Source: Isotricha intestinalis (taxonomy: Eukaryota; Ciliophora; Litostomatea; Vestibuliferida; Isotrichidae). Taken from it: a DNA stretch of 43,462 nt. The notes under the pieces are model-generated. The model was not told the DNA's origin, searched no databases, and worked only from the letters and a program-made list of their open reading frames with translations. A program made the position numbers and the translations under genes. This document shows, in pieces, positions 30,829-40,709 of the stretch (position 1 is its first letter; the number at the start of each line of letters is the position of its first letter). The stretch spans positions 1 to 43,462 of the forward strand of contig JAJJLU010003634.1 in assembly GCA_023807065.1 (NCBI GenBank), written 5' to 3'.

Positions 30829-31404
30829 TTATTTAGTTAAAAAATAAATCAAAAAAACAATCCCTAGAATAATAAAAGTAGGACAATAAGTTTTAAATAA
30901 CCTTCCCCAAGAAACATATCTACTTTTCATAGAAACCATCCACCAAATATCAACCATATTATAATTACATTTCCCTTTATATTTCATAATATTAAGTACA
31001 TGAGCACAATAAGAATGACAATTATTACAAAAAAAATCATAATCTTGTTTCTGATAATTTCCCATTCCTTTATTAATACATTTATCCCATTCAATAATCT
31101 CATTTTCTCCAATATCTAATTTAACATATTTAGTTGGTTGTCCAAAAGCCATATCATCAACAGATATATAATATGGTCCTGAAAAATCATGAATAATACC
31201 ATTTGATGTACATATTCCTACATGGCCTATACATGGTAATATTGCTGTTATTAATGGAAGAGGTGTCCATACTATACAATTAGGATATCTTGAATTTTTA
31301 GGATCAAATTTACCTATTTTTTTTTTCTCTTTCTCTATCTTTGGCCCTTCATCTGTTTTTAATGTTGAATATGAAAATTTTTCTTCTTTTTGATTTTTTG
31401 ACAT
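30829..31404 (-). CDS. TMEM222: TMEM222/RTE1 (DUF778) family membrane protein
   Basis: A 191-residue protein. I chose the start at 31404 (MSKNQKEE), not the in-frame ATG at 31479, because it has the A-rich start context of this genome and the extra 25 residues look like non-coding A+T-rich sequence. Family blocks: CIVWTPLP near 43-50, GHVGICTSNGIIHDFSGPY, AFGQPTKY, and CNNCHSYCAHVLN near 126-138. A C-terminal hydrophobic helix (about 176-190) anchors it. The plant member RTE1 works with the ethylene receptor ETR1 at ER/Golgi; the animal TMEM222 role is poorly known. Here it is a probable endomembrane protein. Confidence 0.9.
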   Translation of the reverse strand: MSKNQKEEKFSYSTLKTDEGPKIEKEKKKIGKFDPKNSRYPNCIVWTPLPLITAILPCIGHVGICTSNGIIHDFSGPYYISVDDMAFGQPTKYVKLDIGENEIIEWDKCINKGMGNYQKQDYDFFCNNCHSYCAHVLNIMKYKGKCNYNMVDIWWMVSMKSRYVSWGRLFKTYCPTFIILGIVFLIYFLTK

Positions 31405-31743
31405 TTTATTGTTTATTTTATTTTTATTTAATTTTAGGAATATTATTTTTAAATAGAGATATGTATTAAAAGTTATCAATAATGAATTGAAAATAATAAT
31501 TTTTTATAGATAAAGACCTATAATGGAATTTGTCATGAATTTGTGGAAAATCAATATATAGTTAAAATCTGGAAAAAAATAAAAAATAATCATTTATAAT
31601 GGATTATAAATAATTAAATGGATTGAGAATGGAGAAATATTAAAATTTATAAATATTTTTATTCAAAAATAAATTAAATAGTTATATTTATTCATTAATA
31701 ATAAAATTAAATAAATATTAAATTTCAAATTATCTTTGAAACA

Positions 31744-32427
31744 TTAATTTTTACCAAAATTTTCAACATATATTGAATTTCTAATTTCATCAAAATTTGC
31801 AATATTAATATGTTTAAAATTATCAATAAACACTTCTTGACTTATAACATCATTTTGCCCATAAATTTTAAGGATATTAAATAAATTTGTTGCAATATAA
31901 TTTTTAATATTATCTTCGGTGTAAATCCTATTCAATTCCATTATTGATAATTTTTGAAAATCATCATTTATATTTTCAGCGACTATATTTGTTAAATCAA
32001 TTGTTACAAATTTAATATATCTCTCAAATAATTTAAGCAAAGACCTTAAATTTAATTGTCCTTTTTTTTCAATATAATTAAAAATTGAATAAAGATGTTC
32101 TTCAACATTTTCATTAATATGATCGATGAAAGGATATAAATAAAATAAAACTTCATAAATGCTATTTTTTTCATTTAAAAAACTTAAAATTTTATTAAAT
32201 AAAGCTTGATGAAAAATTTTATTTTCATAATTAGCATTTTCATTATAAAATGAAGGAATTAATTGTTCTTCAATATATTTTTTATATAATTCTTGGTTAA
32301 TTATGAAATCAGATAAGCGGTTTAATAATTTATTATAATAAAAATTTTTGAGTTTAAAATTAGAATCCTTAAATATACTAACAATTAATGCTTCTCCAGA
32401 AACTGTAGTGGCTTCACAACAACCCAT
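31744..32427 (-). CDS. Acylated all-helical protein of unknown function
   Basis: A 227-residue protein starting MGCCEATTV, ideal for N-myristoylation at Gly2 and palmitoylation of Cys3/Cys4. The rest is predicted helical, without transmembrane segments or a known domain. I do not recognise a family. It lies 80 bp from the STPG gene on the same strand, so both might be ciliary, but eukaryotic neighbours need not share a role. Confidence 0.65.
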   Translation of the reverse strand: MGCCEATTVSGEALIVSIFKDSNFKLKNFYYNKLLNRLSDFIINQELYKKYIEEQLIPSFYNENANYENKIFHQALFNKILSFLNEKNSIYEVLFYLYPFIDHINENVEEHLYSIFNYIEKKGQLNLRSLLKLFERYIKFVTIDLTNIVAENINDDFQKLSIMELNRIYTEDNIKNYIATNLFNILKIYGQNDVISQEVFIDNFKHINIANFDEIRNSIYVENFGKN

Positions 32428-32507
32428 TTAATTCAATTAATTTATTGAAAAAAAATATTATTAACTGATAATAGAACTAATAAATTGAAAAAAATAACTT
32501 AATAATA

Positions 32508-33623
32508 TTAAATCCAAAAATCTTTTATTTTTGTATGGAAATTTTTTTTATTTTTCATTGATTTAATAATATTTTCACAATTATAATAGCAAGGTCCTGG
32601 AACATGTTTTTTATTAATAGTTTTAAATTTAGGTTCATTATTTAATGCAAAGCCTTTATTAACTTTTCCTTTTTGAATTGAATATTCATGCATTCTTATT
32701 CTAAAAGCATTTAATTCATTATAAGAACTTATTGATTTATTTTTTTTTAATAATTTATTATTTTCATTTTTCATTCTTTTATTTAATTCACTCTTTATCC
32801 AATCATCTTGACTTTGTTTTACAAAAATTGGCATATCATCATTTAAGCTCCATTCTTTATTTTGTTTTTCATTAATTTCATCAATAATATATTTCTTTTC
32901 TAAATCAATTTTTTTTTCAGGTTTATTTATAAAAAAAGGACTTAATCTATCTTTATTATGAATTTCAAAACAAGAAGGAAAGTCAAAAAATCCTGGTCCT
33001 ATTAATGATTGATCAGGATCATTATTAAATATTGAATTAAACTTAGGGTATTTTTTTTCTTTTGAAAATATTATTTTTTTCTCAGATTTTGGGAATTTAT
33101 AAGTATACGAACCAGGACCTAAATTATTAATATCTTTATTTATTAAAGAGTAATTCCTTTTAGAATTAAAAATTGAGTTATATTTATATTTAGGAGGAGT
33201 TTCTTCATTAATTTCATATTGTCCTGGTCCTGGATAATATTTATTTATTTCTAAATCTCTATATATTATATTTTTAAATCTATTTTCTCCTCCAAAATAT
33301 TTTTTATTACTATTATTAAATGAATTTAATTGATTTTCACTTTGATCATTTTTTTCATTATTTTTTGGAAAAAATGAAAATTTTACAGTATTTCCATATA
33401 ATTCATAGGAATAATGTTTTGGAAATTCAAATATTTTTATTCTTTCACTTTTAAATTTTTCTGGAGGAGATTGTTTTTGAAAAAGAAAACTATCATATTT
33501 TGAAGGAATTGTTCCTAAAGTTTGTTTTTGAAATGCAGGATAGTTTGTACCTTTAAATATTTTTCCAAATTTATTTTTTTTTATCACTGAATTAAAATTT
33601 TCAACGGAATGATTTTTTATCAT
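32508..33623 (-). CDS. STPG (sperm-tail PG-rich) repeat protein, likely axonemal
   Basis: A 371-residue basic protein with at least four Pro-Gly repeats: YYPGPGQYEINEETP from 129, LGPGSYTYKFP from 168, IGPGFFDFP from 208, and VPGPCYYN near 345. These match STPG/ODF3 (SHIPPO) repeats, which in animals and protists bind the inner wall of ciliary microtubules. Spacers are Lys/Asn-rich. This gene and the DNAJB13-like gene are direct evidence that the organism has cilia. A short paralogue of larger STPG proteins is possible. Confidence 0.82.
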   Translation of the reverse strand: MIKNHSVENFNSVIKKNKFGKIFKGTNYPAFQKQTLGTIPSKYDSFLFQKQSPPEKFKSERIKIFEFPKHYSYELYGNTVKFSFFPKNNEKNDQSENQLNSFNNSNKKYFGGENRFKNIIYRDLEINKYYPGPGQYEINEETPPKYKYNSIFNSKRNYSLINKDINNLGPGSYTYKFPKSEKKIIFSKEKKYPKFNSIFNNDPDQSLIGPGFFDFPSCFEIHNKDRLSPFFINKPEKKIDLEKKYIIDEINEKQNKEWSLNDDMPIFVKQSQDDWIKSELNKRMKNENNKLLKKNKSISSYNELNAFRIRMHEYSIQKGKVNKGFALNNEPKFKTINKKHVPGPCYYNCENIIKSMKNKKNFHTKIKDFWI

Positions 33624-34437
33624 TTATTTTTTTTTACATTATGAATTTTAAATAAATATAAATAATTTATTGAAAAAATTATTTATAAATTTATTAAAAA
33701 GTAATTAGTAATCTTCTTATTTTATTATAAAATTATAGAAATAAGCAGTAATATAAGTAATTAATGAATTTTAATAGTTTGTTTCATAAAATAAAAAAAT
33801 CTGAAAAATTTGTATTCAACTATAATATGATTATAAGATTTATTTTATAATCATTATTCAAGAAGAACAATCTTTATATATGTCCAGTGCGACCAATGAA
33901 AATAATAAATATCAACATTGAATTTGATGGACGTATTTTTTTATTTCAAAAATTTCAAACATTTAATTTAATTAATTTTTTATGGGATTAAACTAAAAAA
34001 TAAAATTAAAAATTTAGTTGAATTTATGATAAAATAATTTTTAAGTTTTTTATTCTACTTAAAGAAACAATTCTAGTTTATAAACTTCTTTTATCAATTT
34101 TAGCCACTTTTTATTTGATATATAGATTGAATTTTTCATGATATAATATAAATATTCAATATTTTAAGAGAAGAATAAAAAAATTGACAATTACTTTTTC
34201 TGAAACAATTTATTGAAAAAAGTGGTAAAGTTATAGTAGAGAATTAATGTAAATATATTAATTTATCCAAAATCATTTTTATATTATTTAACTATTTAAA
34301 TAACAAATCCTTTATTTAAAACTTTTTTTTGTATAATTTTTCAAGGTGTTATAAGTTTAAATATATATTGCTATAAAATTATGAGAAAATATAAGAAGAA
34401 AAATAAACTTTATTAATTATATCTACCAATTTATATA
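33624..34437. other. Intergenic region, 0.8 kb
   Basis: A+T-rich, with one small G+C island near 33883-33896 that is too short for a tRNA. No gene or relic recognised. Confidence 0.5.
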
Positions 34438-36046
34438 TTATTCATGAATAATATCATAAAAAGAAATTGAACCACAATCACAACTTGTAGCTAAAGGACA
34501 AGAATTATTTTTTCCCCAGGCAACTGTTCCAATAACAGGAGGTTCATGAGGACATCCAATTAAATTTCCTTTATAATAATTATTATCATTTAATTTATTG
34601 TTTAAATCTATTATCACTGGGACTGAATTTTCATTAAATGATAAAATATATCTTCCTGAAGGACTTAATATACTTTTAACAGAAAAATTTGTTGAAGTAC
34701 CTTTTATTTCTATTGGTGCTTCTATATCCTTAAACAATAAATTATATACATATTCTATTCCATTTATTGAATGAACTAAAATTTTTCTTTGAGCTCTGTT
34801 TATATTAAGTGAAGTTAATGTTTTTTTTCTTACTCTATTTATTTCTTTTATTTTATTTTTTAAAATATTTTCTTCACTTGTAAAATAATTATTTTCATTT
34901 ATATTCATATCTATATCTTTTATTTGAATATTATTATTATTCAAAAATAAATCATCATTCACTACATTTTCTTTTCTAGTTCCATTTTTATTATTAAATG
35001 CATATTGATTTTTAAAAAGTAAATTATCATTTGAATTATATTTACTTGAAAGTGAATTTCTTTCTTTTAAATTAGCATATTTAATATATATATTTGTATA
35101 TTGATCAATTAAAGCAAAATAATTTTTATTTAAAATATTTTTTTGAAATTCTTTTTTACTTATTCTTTTTTCTTCCATTCCAAAAATAAAATCCAATTCA
35201 GTATTTAATTTATTTCTCATATCCCAAAATTTTAAAGCATCACTATTAGTTTCAATACTAACTAATATATTTTTATTTAAAAAATCAATTCCAGTAAAAG
35301 AATTAGCCATTTCTTTTAATAAGAAATCATTTTTTAAATCTTTCCTAAAAGAAATATTATTAACATAATTAATGAATGCACCGACTGGATGAATATGAGG
35401 AATATTTTTATCATAATTTTGACATTTTCCAAATTTACAAAATCTATTATTATTCAATCTAATATCCCATAAAAATATTATTCCTTCTGAACCTGATGTT
35501 GCAATAATATTTTCGTCAAAAATATTAGGACAAACATTTTTTACTCTTTTTTTATGACCACATAATTCCATTTCATTAAAGCAAAAATGATCACTTGTTA
35601 AATTTATTATTTTTGCTGTTGAATCTGATGATGATGTTAATAACTTTTTATCATTTTGAAAAAAATTTACACATAATGCTGCATTATTATGAATTTTTTT
35701 AATTATAAGTGGATTTATTTTTGTACCATTATTAAATTGCCTTTGATTATTAATATTATTTTTTTTTATTTCAGAATTTGAATCTAATAATATTATATAA
35801 CCATCTTCATCGCATGCTACTAATATTGAAGGGTAATGAGTTGAAAATTTCATATCAAATATTGGTTTTTCTCTTGAATATGTCTTAACTACATTTAAAG
35901 AAGAAATGAAATTTGATTTATTTTCGAAATGAAATTTGTTATAATATTTGTTTTTAAGACCTAAATTTTTTGTTATTTTTATTTTTACTTTTTGTTGAAA
36001 GAATATTTTTATTTTTATAAAGTGAGAATGCAGAACATTGGCTCAT
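34438..36046 (-). CDS. DTL: CDT2/DTL-like WD-repeat protein with one 28-nt intron
   Basis: The spliced product is 526 residues. Exon 1 starts at ATG 36046 (MSQCSAFSLYKNK), the intron is 35961-35988, and exon 2 runs to 34438. An in-frame ATG at 35853 begins too late: coding-like residues upstream (LKNKYYNKFHF and EKPIFDMKFS) align with the CDT2 N-terminus. Blocks of WD repeats include LVACDEDGYIILLD, LLTSSSDSTAKI, IATSGSEGIIFLWDIR and SVKSILSPSGRYILSF, in the order of DTL. DTL is the substrate receptor of the CRL4 ubiquitin ligase that destroys CDT1 on PCNA to block re-replication. Here a fairly divergent member; another WD protein cannot be excluded. Confidence 0.68.
35961..35988 (-). other. 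Predicted 28-nt spliceosomal intron
   Basis: On the minus strand it begins GTAAAAATAA and ends AAATTTAG. Removing it joins exon 1 to exon 2 in frame (AAA A|GT CTT) and restores an N-terminus matching CDT2 better than the internal start. Very short for most eukaryotes but normal for ciliates. Confidence 0.65.
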
Positions 36047-37038
36047 TTATTTAAATTAAAATTATATAAATTTAAATTTATATAATTTTTTTTTCATTAA
36101 AAACAATAAATCGAATATTCCATTTTATTTAGATTGAAATAAGATTTTAATGAAGAAATTGTATTATTTGTAAATTTAAATTATGATTTTTTTAAACCTC
36201 ATATTACATTATATAATCCACTCAAAGTAATTAAAAATTAAAATGAGAATTTTATTAATAATATAAATAATTAATTAAAATGTCTAATTTAACCATTCTA
36301 TGATAAAATCTCAGAAATTTAATAAGATTAGGTTTACTTTTAATTTTTATTTTAACTTTACTTTTGTCATTTTTTATTTATTCTTTCTCCGATAATACAA
36401 CTTCCAATCACATAAAATATCCACAATTTGAAATTTATTTTTTTATTTTCTTAATAGTTTACATTATTTATTTCCTTTTTATCATCTTTTCCTATTATTA
36501 ATAATATAAATTTTTTATATATATCAGTTGAATATCTATTATATTATTCAATAAATTTTGATTATTAAATAAAAATAATCCAACACCATTTTATTCAAAT
36601 AAAATTTTTTGATTGACTTTTTGTTAAATGACACTTCAATTATGTCTTTTTAATTCTTTTAACCAATTTTAAACAATTTTTTCAATTTTCTTACCTAAAA
36701 GAGTTTTTAATAACATAAAAAAGTAAATTTAATCTCCTTTAGAATATTATTTTAGATTTATTATTCATTAAAATTAAATTACAATAAAAAAAAATAAATA
36801 AAAGAAGAAATAATAAAAGGTAATAATTATCAATGATATAACTTTTTTAAGAAAAATTCATCAACAATTTTATTTTGTCATATTTTTTTAGATTATTTTT
36901 ATTAACATTTTCTATTTCTCCATTTTTTGCTTTTGCAGATTTATTAATTTGATTATTAGGAGTATACTATTTAATTTTTTATTCAGTTAAATTTATTTAT
37001 TTGATGTATAATTAAAATTTCTATTTTTTTTATATTGC
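36047..37038. other. Intergenic region, 1.0 kb, with a hydrophobic broken frame
   Basis: From ATG at 36280 (+) a frame reads seven codons, hits TGA-TAA at 36301-36306, then stays open 64 codons to 36501 with two hydrophobic stretches. It may be a broken small membrane gene or chance in T-rich DNA. Nothing else recognised. Confidence 0.4.
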
Positions 37039-37530
37039 TTATTTTACTTTCTCTTCTTTATTTTCAATAATATTTTTTTCTAAAAAAACAGAATCTAAAA
37101 CCCCTTTTTCTTCATATAACTTCTTTATCTTTTCTTTCATTTGGGATTCTTTTTCTTTGAATTGTTTAATTGATTTAATTTCAATATTTTTTTCAATTTT
37201 ATTAACTTCATAATTTGAATTTAATTGACTTAAATCATCATTGGATATTTTAATTTTACTTTTTTCTTCTTTTTTTTCTGATTTGTTTTCAAAATTAGTT
37301 AAATCATTCTTTTCAATATTACTCATATCATTTTTATCAAAAAAACAAAAAAATTCAGAAAAAATAAATAAAGAACCTTTAAAAAAATAATAAATTAAAA
37401 ATAATTTAATTAAAAATGAAAAGACAATATTCCAAAGAAAAATAAATGTTAACCAAGGCTCTAAAAAAGAATAATCAAAGTCATCAAGTATTAATAAATA
37501 TAATAATGAAGAAAGGATTATTATTTCCAT
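37039..37530 (-). CDS. Small membrane protein with a charged C-terminal coiled coil, unknown
   Basis: A 163-residue protein. The first 60 residues hold two hydrophobic segments (about 1-15 and 25-62); the rest is highly charged (Glu/Lys/Asp) and helical, probably a coiled coil in the cytosol. Start ATGG has good context and an in-frame stop lies eight codons upstream. No family recognised. Could be an ER or ciliary membrane-anchored adaptor, which is only a guess. Confidence 0.55.
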   Translation of the reverse strand: MEIIILSSLLYLLILDDFDYSFLEPWLTFIFLWNIVFSFLIKLFLIYYFFKGSLFIFSEFFCFFDKNDMSNIEKNDLTNFENKSEKKEEKSKIKISNDDLSQLNSNYEVNKIEKNIEIKSIKQFKEKESQMKEKIKKLYEEKGVLDSVFLEKNIIENKEEKVK

Positions 37531-37969
37531 TTTATGGAAGTAGAAAAACCCTCAAATTCTCATCATTAATAAAAAGGTTTTTTAGAAATGATCCAATGTG
37601 GTATAAAAAGATTTGATTTATCAGTCTTAAGTTGATTTGATATAATATCGATTACCAAAATATATGATATTTCTTTTTTAATCTTTAAATACTTTTCCTT
37701 TAATAATAAATGACAATAATAATAATAATAAATAAAATTTTTATTTCTTACTTAACTTTTAAATTTATTTTAAATCATTTCAAATTTTTTTTTAAATTAT
37801 AAAGAGTTAATTAAAAAAAGGTTTTAATGTTATTTTTGAGATTTAAGAGTTAATTCATTGTTTTATTTAAATATATTTTATCAAATTAAATATATTAAAC
37901 ATTTTTAGAAATATAATTAATATAATAATAAAATAAAACAGCTAACATAAATTTAATAACAAATAAAAA
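37531..37969. other. Divergent intergenic region, 0.4 kb
   Basis: Promoter space for the membrane protein (minus) and the secreted cysteine-rich protein (plus). A short AAT/ATA microsatellite lies near 37714-37731. Nothing else seen. Confidence 0.45.
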
Positions 37970-38284
37970 ATGTCAAAATTATTGATTTCCATAATATTAG
38001 TTTTATTTTCATTCTCATTATCATCTAAATTACAATCAAAATGTATAGCATATGGAATGGATTGTGATTCAACTTCATATTGTTGTTCAAATTTAGTTTG
38101 TAAAGATTATAGATGTAATTATAAAGGAACAAAAGAAAATCAAGTTGCTTGGGCTCCAGATGGAGAAAAATGTGATTGGTTCCATCTTTGTGGAAGTAAT
38201 TATAGATGTGAAAGTCATAGATGTGTTCTTAAAAGAGAAGATATTATTAAAGCTTTAACCAAAAAAATAAAAGACACTAAATAA
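37970..38284 (+). CDS. Small secreted cysteine-rich protein with cystine-knot-like spacing
   Basis: A 104-residue protein with a signal peptide (about 1-19) and ten cysteines. The first six, C25, C32, C38, C39, C44 and C49, have spacing C-x6-C-x5-CC-x4-C-x4-C, the pattern of inhibitor cystine-knot (knottin) folds. The remaining four (C68, C74, C80, C85) form a second, similar module (C-x5-C-x5-C-x4-C) without the paired cysteines. Knottin folds serve many roles, including protease inhibitors, antimicrobials and signalling ligands, so no function is assigned. It could be an extrusome, phagosome or surface protein. The C-terminal tail is basic and helical. Confidence 0.7.
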   Translation: MSKLLISIILVLFSFSLSSKLQSKCIAYGMDCDSTSYCCSNLVCKDYRCNYKGTKENQVAWAPDGEKCDWFHLCGSNYRCESHRCVLKREDIIKALTKKIKDTK

Positions 38285-38420
38285 AAATATAAAATATATA
38301 ATATATAATAATTGAATATATTCACTTCTTTAAAAATATTTTTCAAATATTCTTTTTTATTTTTTTATTTAATTATATTTATTTTAATTAAAATTCAAAA
38401 AAATATTTCATTTAATTCTT

Positions 38421-39600
38421 TCAAACAAACTTTAAAATTAAAAAAAATAAAAGAATATAAATAAGATACCTTCCTTTTTTATCTAAATTTTCCTTAACAA
38501 TAACAATATTTTCCATAACATCAGAATAACTTATATAATCACCTCCAGTTCCTATAAGAGAAGGAGAATTATGAATTTGAAAGCCAGTAATAGTTCTCGG
38601 ATTTCCAGTTTGACCTACAATATCAGCGGCTTGTCCAACCATTAAATGAATAGGAATAGGTTGTATTTAATGTTAACATTCCTTTTTCCATATGAAGTAA
38701 ACCTTGTGTTATTCTAATGATTACTAATGTATTTGTTTCTTCTGAATGAAATCCTCTAAATTTCTTAATAAACCTGCTACTCTAATATGATTTATTCCTC
38801 TGAAATTAAAGCTAAACTAAATATTGCATTCATTGCTATTTATTTATCATTGTCATAAAAATTTTTGTTATACTATCTACTATTGTTACTTTTGGATTTG
38901 ATAATTTAATATTCCCATTGCTAATGATACTGTTTTTTTCACACTTGGTTCCAAATTGAAGAAAGTGATTAAATGATCTTGTTAAATTTCTGTACCTACT
39001 TTTTCACCTATTGTTATTAATGCATATCCTAAAATTGCTATACTTTGTACTTTTGGATTTATTTCTTCTTTTTATTTTGCTATTAAATGCATTAAATCTT
39101 GTACTTTAATAACATTACCACTTCCTGCATAAACAAATGAAATTAATATAGTTTTAAAATATATTCATATTTCTTTTGGAAATTCTTCAATTGAAGTAAT
39201 AGTTTCAATTATAAAAAATCAGTATCTTTTTGTTTTCTTAAACATATTAATCCCAATCCCAAAGCATAAAGAACGAAAAAATGATTTTCATTAATTTAGC
39301 TTTTCCTTCATCATTTCTTGCTGATAATATAGCAAATAATTCATTAAAGACTTCATCACTAACAAAAGCAATATAAATTAATCCATAACATAAAGAATAA
39401 AAAGCACTAACTTCAAAACCAAATTGAAAATTTTGTAATTTTTTAAGTATAGGACCATTAATTCATCTTTTTTTCTTCCAATACAATCAATACCTAAACC
39501 TAATTAAGAAGAAATTTTAATATTTAAATTATTATCTTCTAATTCTTCTAATACAATTACAAGCAGTATCATTATCTTCATGAATTCCAGATAATTTATT
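38421..39600 (-). pseudogene. RPN1: Decayed proteasome RPN1 (PSMD2) copy
   Basis: Reading down the minus strand, pieces of RPN1 appear in order but in different frames: SGIHEDNDTAC near 39590, LGLGIDC and RKKDELM near 39470, GFEVSAFYSLCYGLIY near 39400, YALGLGL near 39260, VQSIAILGYALITIGEKVGTE near 39010, GLLHMEKGMLTLNTTYS near 38680 and VGQAADIVGQTGNPRTITGFQ at 38640-38580, then VIVKEN at the C-terminus. At least several frameshifts and in-frame stops of all types break it, about 50 codons are missing before VGQAAD, and the N-terminal half is absent. A working RPN1 must exist elsewhere, since this base subunit of the 26S proteasome lid-base complex is essential in eukaryotes. Confidence 0.85.
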
Positions 39601-39733
39601 TTTTTAAATGAAATTGTTTGTGAAAGATAAATTAAAAATGTAAAAAACTGTTTCAATCAATAAATAATAATATATAATTGTTTTTTTAAAATAAAAAATT
39701 TCTATTAATATTTACTTATAATGTAATAATTTT

Positions 39734-40039
39734 TTAGAAAATAAAACAATTTATCTCATCATTACAACAACCTCCATTTCCATTAATTCCTTTACTTTCA
39801 ATTATTCCATTTGTTTTTTTATCATTATTTTTTTTATCTTCATATATTTCAAATTCATTTTTAGTTTTATTAGAATTTGTTCTTAATTTTTCTGTAATTT
39901 GAGTAGAACCAATATTATTATTATATTCTTTTTCATATTCAAAAACATCTTTTTCAGGAATAGGTTCAACAAAAAAATTAGGATCAATTTTACTTATAGC
40001 ATCTTCATAATTAGAACTTTGATTTTCGTTATTCATCAT
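39734..40039 (-). CDS. Small acidic protein with C-terminal CaaX box and Cys pair
   Basis: A 101-residue mostly disordered, Asn/Glu-rich protein of no known family. It ends in CCNDEINCFIF: the last four residues, CFIF, fit a CaaX prenylation box, and the upstream Cys pair could be palmitoylated. It starts MMNN after an A-rich leader. A lipid-anchored signalling adaptor is possible. It could also be a very short relic gene, but its single clean frame between two decayed regions and the terminal motif argue for a real gene. Confidence 0.6.
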   Translation of the reverse strand: MMNNENQSSNYEDAISKIDPNFFVEPIPEKDVFEYEKEYNNNIGSTQITEKLRTNSNKTKNEFEIYEDKKNNDKKTNGIIESKGINGNGGCCNDEINCFIF

Positions 40040-40709
40040 TAAAAAAAATTGATAATTTTTAATATTTTTTAGTACACAATTAAATTTAAAATAATTAATA
40101 ATATAAAAATGAAACTTTGTTCTAATGATAGATACATTTAAAAAGGAGAAACACTAGTTGACACCAATAATACTAGAAAAGAATATTTTAAAAAAAATTT
40201 AAAGAAAAAAGAAAAACAAGTAGTATTATTGAAAAAGATATTATAAATGAAACTATGAAGCTTTGAGTGAACTCATGTTATTTATAAATTTAATGAAAAA
40301 ACTATGAAAATATAGAAATCCAAAAAGCATTTACTTTGATTGTAAAGATGATTTATCTCAAGAATGTTAATGATGAATTAAATTTAGAATATATTTCAAA
40401 ATGTTTAAATATAATTTTATAATTAAATCAAATGAATTTCAATTTTTTTCTTCTGAAAAAAATTCTTTGAAAAAATCCCATTTAATTATATCATGTGAAT
40501 TATTATGATGATAGTTTTCACATAGCAAAAAATAATTTTATAATACAAAAAAAAAAATATAAAAAAAATTATATTCAGCAATTGATGAATTTGTAAATAA
40601 AATAAAAGAAGAAATTAAGAGAAAATAAATAAATAATTTTATGATTGTTTAATAAATTTAATAATTAAATAAACGTTATTTTTTTAAAAGAATAATTAAT
40701 AAACAATAA
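40040..40709. other. Intergenic region with a possible decayed gene
   Basis: Plus-strand frames from about 40111 to 40627 hold gene-like pieces in different frames, for example VDTNNTRKEYFKKN, SIYFDCKDDLSQEC and SAIDEFVNKIKEEIKRK before a TAA at 40626, broken by many stops. No family is recognised, so this is a candidate relic only. Confidence 0.35.

Noticed and set aside
33883..33896. Small G+C island as a tRNA
   Set aside because: Only about 14 bases; no cloverleaf arms or T-loop consensus nearby.
37970..38284. Assigning a specific activity to the cystine-knot-like peptide
   Set aside because: Cysteine spacing defines a fold shared by inhibitors, antimicrobials and ligands; nothing else in the sequence selects one.
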